A stretch of DNA of 29,177 nucleotides from G963692885 sp964657395. GTDB lineage: Bacteria; Acidobacteriota; Terriglobia; Terriglobales; Acidobacteriaceae. Shown here one piece after another: positions 24,456 to 29,177 of the stretch; within the stretch, counting starts at the first letter, position 1; every line of letters starts with the position of its first letter. The notes beneath the pieces were generated by a model. That model was not told the DNA's origin. It worked only from the letters and a program-made list of their open reading frames with translations, and made no database searches. Where the stretch lies: the NCBI GenBank assembly GCA_964657395.1, contig CAZZUX010000043.1, forward strand, positions 1 through 29,177. Reading direction: 5' to 3'. Position numbers and translations under genes: made by a program.

Positions 24456-24792
24456 GCCGTTCCATGGTATCCCGCTCGATGATCAAAGGTAGCTGCACGC
24501 TTATGGCACCGCTAACACTGAAGCTATCTTCGAGGCGGTCTTCGCCGTTGGCAGGCAAGGTTCCTGACATCTCAGTAGGGGCTGCTTACCTCGATAGTGG
24601 CAGTTCCGAGGGTTGCCGACGCCATACCCAGCGCCTATACTCGACGGGTTTGGATGAATCCCGTTTTTGCTCTCTGGATGTCTCCCAACATGCACGCTTG
24701 CAGTCCTCGCCGCACCCTGTCCGTGCGGTCACTCCGGGTTACCGCGCTGTGCCCGGTCCAACACTTGTCAGGTCGTAACGGAGAAAATTTGT
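24456..24792. other. Divergent intergenic region between trpE and gdhA (337 bases)
   Basis: No gene is visible. It holds a clear sigma-70-type promoter toward gdhA (24613-24641). Toward trpE I see only weak candidates, and no trp-leader peptide with adjacent Trp codons nor a stem typical of attenuation. Confidence 0.7.
24613..24641 (+). promoter_or_regulatory. Sigma-70-type promoter for the glutamate dehydrogenase gene
   Basis: -35 TTGCCG (24613-24618) and -10 TATACT (24636-24641), spacing exactly 17 bases. The expected start of transcription near 24648 would give a leader of about 145 bases before the ATG at 24793. Confidence 0.65.
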
Positions 24793-26058
24793 ATGCAGAC
24801 ACTCACCCTTGAGCAGGAGATCAACCCCTGGGAAGCCCAGGCTGCTCGCTTTGACTTTGCCGCACAGAAGCTGAACCTCGATGAAGGTATCTGGAAGGTC
24901 CTTCGCTATCCCACGCGCGAAATCATCGTGCACATTCCGGTCAGCATGGATGACGGCCGGATCGAGGTCTTCACTGGTTTTCGGGTTCAGCATTCGATGG
25001 CTCGCGGACCGGGCAAGGGTGGAATCCGCTACGCCCCGGATGTGACGCTGGATGAAGTGCGCGCGCTGGCCAGCTGGATGACGTGGAAGTGCGCGGTCGT
25101 AAACATCCCGTTCGGCGGGGCTAAAGGCGGCGTGATCTGCGATCCGAAGAAGATGTCACTGGGGGAACTGGAGCGCATGACGCGCCGGTACACGTCAGAC
25201 ATCATCGAATTCATCGGGCCGGAGAAGGATGTGCCTGCGCCGGACATGAACACCAATGAGCAGGTGATGGCCTGGATCATGGACACCTACTCTATGCACA
25301 TGCGCCAGACAGTTACCAGCGTAGTGACTGGCAAGCCGCTCAATATTGGTGGTTCCCGCGGTCGCCGCGAAGCGACTGGCCGCGGCATAGGCGTGGTATG
25401 CGACGAGGCGTTGAAGTACCTCAACATGCAGCGCGAAGGCTGCCGCGTGATTGTGCAGGGTTTTGGCAACGTAGGATCGAATGCAGCCAAGCTGATGATG
25501 GAGAAGGGCTACAAGATCATCGGGATCGCTGAGTATGATGGCGGTCTATATAACTCAAATGGCATCGACATCCACCTGCTCCTTGAATATCGCCAGCGAA
25601 ATGGCACCATCCTTGGCTTCAAGGGCGCGGAAGCAGCTAATTCGGACGAGTTGATTACTACGGATTGCGAAATCCTGATCCCGGCGGCGACCGAGAATGT
25701 CATCACCAGCCGCAACGCAGACCGCATTCGCGCCAAGATCGTCTGCGAGGGCGCCAACGGTCCGACGACTGCTGTCGCCGATGAGATCCTGGCAGACAAG
25801 AAGGTCTTTATCATTCCGGACATTCTTGCCAACGCCGGCGGTGTGACGGCTTCGTACTTTGAGTGGGTGCAGGATCGCCAGGGATACTTCTGGAAGGAAT
25901 CGGTCGTAAATGAGCAGCTGGAAAGCATTCTGGCTGAGAGCTTTGACGATGTGGTTCGCTATGCAGAAGCACATGGCGTCAACAATCGCATCGCGGCTTA
26001 CATGCTGGCTATCGATCGTGTAGCGTTCACGATCAAGCAGCGCGGTATCTACGCCTAA
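24793..26058 (+). CDS. gdhA: Glutamate dehydrogenase (Glu/Leu/Phe/Val family)
   Basis: Interconverts glutamate and 2-oxoglutarate plus ammonia in the cytoplasm, using NAD(P). Start ATG 24793 has CGGAG about nine bases before it and gives 421 residues, normal for the small hexameric enzymes; the frame is open 42 codons upstream but that extension is not family-like. Seen motifs are GPGKGGIRYAP with the substrate lysine, PFGGAKGGV with the catalytic lysine, PAPDMNTNEQVMAW with the catalytic aspartate, and the Rossmann VIVQGFGNVGSNAA. The acidic residue after the nucleotide fold (GIAEYDGGLY) suggests NAD preference, but this is not certain. Glutamate itself is the likely substrate, judged by length and close likeness to the family, with leucine dehydrogenase the alternative. 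A hairpin follows the stop. Confidence 0.95.
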   Translation: MQTLTLEQEINPWEAQAARFDFAAQKLNLDEGIWKVLRYPTREIIVHIPVSMDDGRIEVFTGFRVQHSMARGPGKGGIRYAPDVTLDEVRALASWMTWKCAVVNIPFGGAKGGVICDPKKMSLGELERMTRRYTSDIIEFIGPEKDVPAPDMNTNEQVMAWIMDTYSMHMRQTVTSVVTGKPLNIGGSRGRREATGRGIGVVCDEALKYLNMQREGCRVIVQGFGNVGSNAAKLMMEKGYKIIGIAEYDGGLYNSNGIDIHLLLEYRQRNGTILGFKGAEAANSDELITTDCEILIPAATENVITSRNADRIRAKIVCEGANGPTTAVADEILADKKVFIIPDILANAGGVTASYFEWVQDRQGYFWKESVVNEQLESILAESFDDVVRYAEAHGVNNRIAAYMLAIDRVAFTIKQRGIYA

Positions 26059-26076
26059 GCTTGCTGACAGTAAGAA

Positions 26077-26096
26077 GGCTGCGGAAAACTGCAGCC
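26077..26096. terminator. Hairpin terminator between convergent genes
   Basis: GGCTGC (26077-26082), loop GGAAAACT, GCAGCC (26091-26096), followed on the plus strand by CTCTTTACTG. It lies between the gdhA stop and the stop of the M56-TonB gene at 26110. Confidence 0.6.
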
Positions 26097-26109
26097 CTCT
26101 TTACTGTGT

Positions 26110-27438
26110 CTATTTGCTCAAAGAATAAGTGACATCCACTATGGTTTGGACGGCTGCCCTTTCGCCGTTCAGCAGATAGGGCTTGTAGGTCCATTGTCTA
26201 ACTGCCTCGATCGAAGGCGGTCCCAGCTCTTCAGGGCCGGACTTCATCATGACCTGCTCCACGGAGCCTTCCTTGTTGATGACTGCAGAAAGGACGACGG
26301 TGCCTTGTATCTTCTTTCTCTTTGCTGCTTCCGGGTAGACAGGGTTCACGCCTGTCAATTTGTTGCCGGCCATGATGCCGGCGGCGATCTTGACGGGCTG
26401 GTCAGCTTTCGCGATCTTGCTTTGATCAACAGAAGCTGTAGGCGGGTCTATATGGATGCGAAGAGCAATTGCTGAGCCGCAGGTGAGAAGGCACAGACCA
26501 ACACAAGCAGCTGTGATTGTCTTGTGCTTCCAACTCTGCACCGGGTGAGAGGTTCGTGTTAAGTGCATGATTCTCCTTTCAAATATCCGCGCATCGAAAA
26601 TGCCGATCGCCGGATTGGTTGAGGTTGCGGTTCTTTGCAGCAGCAAGCCTGCCAGGTGCAGCAGCGATCCAGCGTAGTCGACTCGTCCGGTGAGGTCTGC
26701 GGCGAGCTCGTCGCAGACGATCTCACGCGTTTCCGTCACGCGTTCGCGCGCGGCCCAGCAGAACGGGTGATAACTCACCGGCAGTGAGACAAGCTCGTAT
26801 AGCAAATTGTTCAGAAAATCTTTCCGATAGATGTGCGCGCATTCATGAGCAAGGATGGTTCGGAGGTCTGTACTGGTGAAGTCGTCGCTCATTGCCGCTG
26901 GCAGCAGCACGAGCTTGCACAGGAAGCCGAAGGAGACAGGACTGAAGATAATGTCTGAGGTCAAGACGGTGACGTTTGTAAGTCGAAAGTACTGCAAGGA
27001 ATGCGCCAGGTAGGCCGCTGCCTCCTGCTTGAGTTCGGAGGGTCGTGCGGAGTGGCGCATACTGAAGAGCCGCATGATGCGCCAGATAAAACGCGCGGCG
27101 AAGTAGAGGATCGCAATGCCATAGATCGTTGTCAGGGACGCGAGAAGATGCTTCGGCATGTAGATGGATCCGGCAACTCCGCTTGCCGACACCGTGACCG
27201 AAGCGACGCCATGGACGGCGTCAGTGTGTCTGCTCCAGGTGAACCATGCACCTGGTAAGAGCGAGGCCGCGGGTACCAAGCTTTGCAGAAGATAGGTTGC
27301 AACCCATACCCGGTGTTCGACGTTCGCGCCGAGCGGGCGAGCCATCCGTGCCGCGAGCCAGCCGAATGCGAACAGAAGAGGCACTTGCCAGAGCGAGTTG
27401 ACGAGGTAGGGCAGCAGCCATTCGGAGGCGCGGCTCAT
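26110..27438 (-). CDS. M56-family (BlaR1-like) membrane metallopeptidase with C-terminal TonB domain
   Basis: Membrane protein of 442 residues paired with the BlaI repressor. The N-terminal half has several membrane helices (about 8-30, 43-62, 98-120). The zinc motif HECAH is at 198-202 with the third ligand at about E244 (VCDELA), as in BlaR1/MecR1. A further helix follows at about 306-326 (TITAACVGLCLLTCGSAIAL). The penicillin-binding sensor of BlaR1 is absent; in its place residues 363-440 form a TonB C-terminal-like domain (VNPVYPEAAKRKKIQGTVVL, VRQWTYKPYLLNG). By analogy, an external signal triggers the protease to inactivate BlaI; what is sensed is unknown. The ATG (27438) overlaps the blaI stop by four bases, so the genes are translationally coupled. 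Confidence 0.93.
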   Translation of the reverse strand: MSRASEWLLPYLVNSLWQVPLLFAFGWLAARMARPLGANVEHRVWVATYLLQSLVPAASLLPGAWFTWSRHTDAVHGVASVTVSASGVAGSIYMPKHLLASLTTIYGIAILYFAARFIWRIMRLFSMRHSARPSELKQEAAAYLAHSLQYFRLTNVTVLTSDIIFSPVSFGFLCKLVLLPAAMSDDFTSTDLRTILAHECAHIYRKDFLNNLLYELVSLPVSYHPFCWAARERVTETREIVCDELAADLTGRVDYAGSLLHLAGLLLQRTATSTNPAIGIFDARIFERRIMHLTRTSHPVQSWKHKTITAACVGLCLLTCGSAIALRIHIDPPTASVDQSKIAKADQPVKIAAGIMAGNKLTGVNPVYPEAAKRKKIQGTVVLSAVINKEGSVEQVMMKSGPEELGPPSIEAVRQWTYKPYLLNGERAAVQTIVDVTYSLSK

Positions 27439-27836
27439 TCGTTGCCCGCTTTCGCGTCAGCTCTTCCTGCCTGCTCATGGAAGCGCCTGGTCAGGTCCGC
27501 CAGAGTCTCGGCGTCGATCTGGCGGCTTTTCAGCAGACTCATTACAAGCTCCTCACTCGAGCCGCCGAACATGCGGTCGATAAGATCGCGCAGACCCTGA
27601 CCCGTTGCCTTTGCTTCGGTGACGGCAGCTGTATAGAGGTAGGCGCGTCCGCTGAGTTCGCGCTTTAACTTGCCTTTGCGCTCCAGGATATTCAGCATGG
27701 TCTGCACTGTGGTGTAGGCAAGCAGAGGTTTCAACTGCTCCTGCACCATGCCGACAGTACTGCTGCCGCATCGCCAGATGACTTGCATGATCTTCAATTC
27801 CAGTCGAGTAAGATCCTGCTTCTTTGTTTTACCCAC
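27435..27836 (-). CDS. BlaI/MecI-family transcriptional repressor
   Basis: 133-residue winged-helix repressor, cleaved or released when its M56 partner is activated. GTG 27836 is the start, with AGGAGA eight bases before it. The winged helix is LTRLELKIMQVIWRCGSSTVGMVQEQL, then the recognition helix AYTTVQTMLNILERKGKL. The C-terminal dimer helices end in LADLTRRFHEQAGRA. Members of this family bind palindromes close to their own promoters, and such a palindrome is present at 27847-27862. It overlaps the M56-TonB gene by four bases. Autoregulation of both genes is the natural inference. Confidence 0.95.
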   Translation of the reverse strand: MGKTKKQDLTRLELKIMQVIWRCGSSTVGMVQEQLKPLLAYTTVQTMLNILERKGKLKRELSGRAYLYTAAVTEAKATGQGLRDLIDRMFGGSSEELVMSLLKSRQIDAETLADLTRRFHEQAGRADAKAGNE

Positions 27837-27846
27837 GGCTGATGTC

Positions 27847-27862
27847 TCCTAATAAATTAGGA
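27847..27862. promoter_or_regulatory. Likely BlaI operator
   Basis: TCCTAATAAATTAGGA: two perfect 7-base arms (TCCTAAT / ATTAGGA) around AA. It covers the predicted transcription start and the edge of the -10 box of the blaI promoter, and its near arm continues into the AGGAGA ribosome site. Bound repressor would block the polymerase. Confidence 0.72.
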
Positions 27863-27891
27863 CAATAAAACCGGGCTTGCAGAGGTGTCAA
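27862..27891 (-). promoter_or_regulatory. Promoter for the blaI / M56-TonB unit
   Basis: On the minus strand the -35 is TTGACA (27886-27891) and the -10 is TATTGT (27862-27867), spacer 18 bases. The -35 is a perfect match to the sigma-70 consensus and the -10 matches at four of six positions. Expected start of transcription is near 27855, inside the palindrome. Confidence 0.65.
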
Positions 27892-28060
27892 CTAAACTTT
27901 TAGGACTCATCACTCGACCGCTTGGGCACCATCTGCAGGTTTACGGATTGAGCTTACGAAGACTTGTTGCTGCAGACGTCATTGCATCAACATGACTTAA
28001 GGTCGCTGGAGAATGTAAGTGGATCGGCAGCTTACCTTAGGTCATAGACAGGGAGTCTTT

Positions 28061-29044
28061 ATGACCATCGAAAATCGTAAGCTCGGTGCCAGCGGTCCCG
28101 ACGTGTTTCCTATTGCCCTTGGCTGCATGGGGATGTCGGGCATGTACGGACTGAGCGACGACGCAGAGAGCATCGCCACCATTCATGAAGCTATCGATCT
28201 TGGTGTGAACCTGATCGACACTGGCGACTTCTACGGCATGGGTCATAACGAGATGCTGATAGGTCGTGCGATTGAGGGGCAGCGCGATCGCGTCCTGCTT
28301 TCTGTAAAGTTCGGTGCGATGCGTGATCCGCGTGGAGGCTGGAGCGGTTATGATGCGCGGCCCGCAGCTGTCAAAAACTTCGTTGCTTATAGCCTGCAGC
28401 GGCTGGGCGTCAGCTATATCGATGTGTACCGACCGGCGCGTCTCGACCCCAGGGTGCCGATCGAAGAAACGATTGGAGCAATCGCGGACCTTGTGAAGCA
28501 GGGATACGTGAAACATATCGGCTTGTCAGAGGTGGGCGCAGAGACAATCAGGCGGGCCAACGCGGTGCATCCGATTGTCGATCTCCAGATGGAATATGCA
28601 CTGGTAACTCGAAGCGCGGATCGGCAGATTCTTCCGGCGACGCGTGAACTGGGGATGAGCGTTACCGCTTACGGAGTTCTATCGAGAGGCCTGCTTGCGG
28701 GTACGGTTCCAGGACGAGGGGATATCCGCACCTTTCTGCCGCGCTTCAAGGGAGCCAACCTTGAGCAAAACAACAAGCTTGTCGCCTCTCTTGCGACCAT
28801 GGCGAATGAATTGGAAACGACGCCAACAGAATTGGCGATCGCGTGGGTGCTGTCACAAGGCAAAGATCTGATCCCAACAATCGGAGCCCGTACTCGCCAG
28901 CAGCTACGGCAGGCGATCCACGCGACCGAGCTCCAGCTGACGCCGGAACATTTGCGGAGGCTTGAAGCGATTGCCAGCGAGTTGCCGGTCGCGGGCTCAC
29001 GCTATGACGAAGGTCAGATGAAGGCACTCGACAGCGAGAAGTAG
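28061..29044 (+). CDS. Aldo/keto reductase lacking the catalytic histidine
   Basis: 327-residue NAD(P)H-dependent oxidoreductase fold. ATG 28061 is preceded by GGGAG at five bases; an in-frame start at 28019 lacks a site and is less likely. D53 and Y58 (DTGDFYG) and K83 (SVKFG) of the tetrad are kept. At the position of the fourth residue, where the other family member in this window has YYQHRVD, this one reads VYRPARLD, so the histidine is replaced (A126). The C-terminal cofactor region (PTIGARTRQQLRQAI) is less basic than usual, so NADP binding may be weaker. Substrate is unknown. It is divergent from the blaI unit with about 220 bases between starts. The 133 bases after its stop are AT-rich and show no gene. 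Confidence 0.93.
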   Translation: MTIENRKLGASGPDVFPIALGCMGMSGMYGLSDDAESIATIHEAIDLGVNLIDTGDFYGMGHNEMLIGRAIEGQRDRVLLSVKFGAMRDPRGGWSGYDARPAAVKNFVAYSLQRLGVSYIDVYRPARLDPRVPIEETIGAIADLVKQGYVKHIGLSEVGAETIRRANAVHPIVDLQMEYALVTRSADRQILPATRELGMSVTAYGVLSRGLLAGTVPGRGDIRTFLPRFKGANLEQNNKLVASLATMANELETTPTELAIAWVLSQGKDLIPTIGARTRQQLRQAIHATELQLTPEHLRRLEAIASELPVAGSRYDEGQMKALDSEK

Positions 29045-29177
29045 CAGCAGGGTCTCCGGGTTTAGACTTCGGGAGGCTTTATAGAAGCTAGTTCGAAGCA
29101 AAATTGTTTTCAAGCTATGAATAATCTTGTAACTCAATCTGTAATTCCTCTTGTTTGTCTATTGAATTGAAGCTTCG

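Noticed and set aside
24456..24612. Trp attenuator or leader peptide upstream of trpE
   Set aside because: No short frame with tandem Trp codons and no terminator/antiterminator pair could be seen.
29045..29177. Terminator and promoter candidates after the last gene
   Set aside because: CTCCG and CGGGAG pair only with a bulge, and AT-rich boxes have wrong spacing, so nothing is supported.

Overview
The window reads as ordinary chromosomal DNA of an Acidobacteriota species, most likely class Terriglobia (the Terriglobus / Granulicella / Edaphobacter / Acidobacterium group). This placement is inferred from protein style only, since no rRNA or other phylogenetic marker is present. The clues are roughly 60% G+C coding sequence, a secreted S53 peptidase, a BlaI plus M56-TonB pair, a FecR-like protein with a proline/alanine-rich tail, an outer-membrane barrel carrying a carboxypeptidase-regulatory-like domain, and an elongation factor P with an unusual loop tip. 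I see no rRNA, tRNA, insertion sequence, prophage or CRISPR array.

Layout. 1-2579: the 3' part of alaS, carrying an unusual in-frame insertion. 2700-9150, plus strand: a cell-wall amidase, a secreted S53 peptidase and, almost touching it, a polytopic membrane protein. 9233-10910: a small DksA/TraR-type zinc protein on the minus strand, divergent from two small uncharacterised genes. 10921-11907: an aldo/keto reductase, followed by a 46-residue membrane peptide gene (12103-12243) read in the opposite direction. 12287-14882, minus strand: a compact run of a secreted amidohydrolase, a small GNAT-like protein, acylphosphatase and adenine phosphoribosyltransferase. 14986-16121: a secreted DUF4142-type protein convergent with efp around a bidirectional terminator. 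16345-19771: a Tat-exported beta-helix protein, a FecR-like protein and a small methyltransferase. 19775-24455, minus strand: trpE, a LysM protein, an outer-membrane porin and trpG, so the two anthranilate synthase subunits are separated by two envelope genes. 24793-26058: a glutamate dehydrogenase with a recognisable promoter. 26110-27836: a blaI / M56-TonB two-gene regulatory unit with a palindromic operator. 28061-29044: a second aldo/keto reductase lacking the catalytic histidine.

Functionally the window mixes housekeeping (alaS, efp, apt, trpE/G, gdhA) with envelope and secretion functions (amidase, S53 peptidase, porin, LysM, FecR-like, M56-TonB). I found no clear multigene system that is wholly new. 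The best leads are the alaS insertion, the asparagine at the EF-P loop tip, the BlaI operator with its M56-TonB partner, and the envelope genes lying between trpE and trpG.
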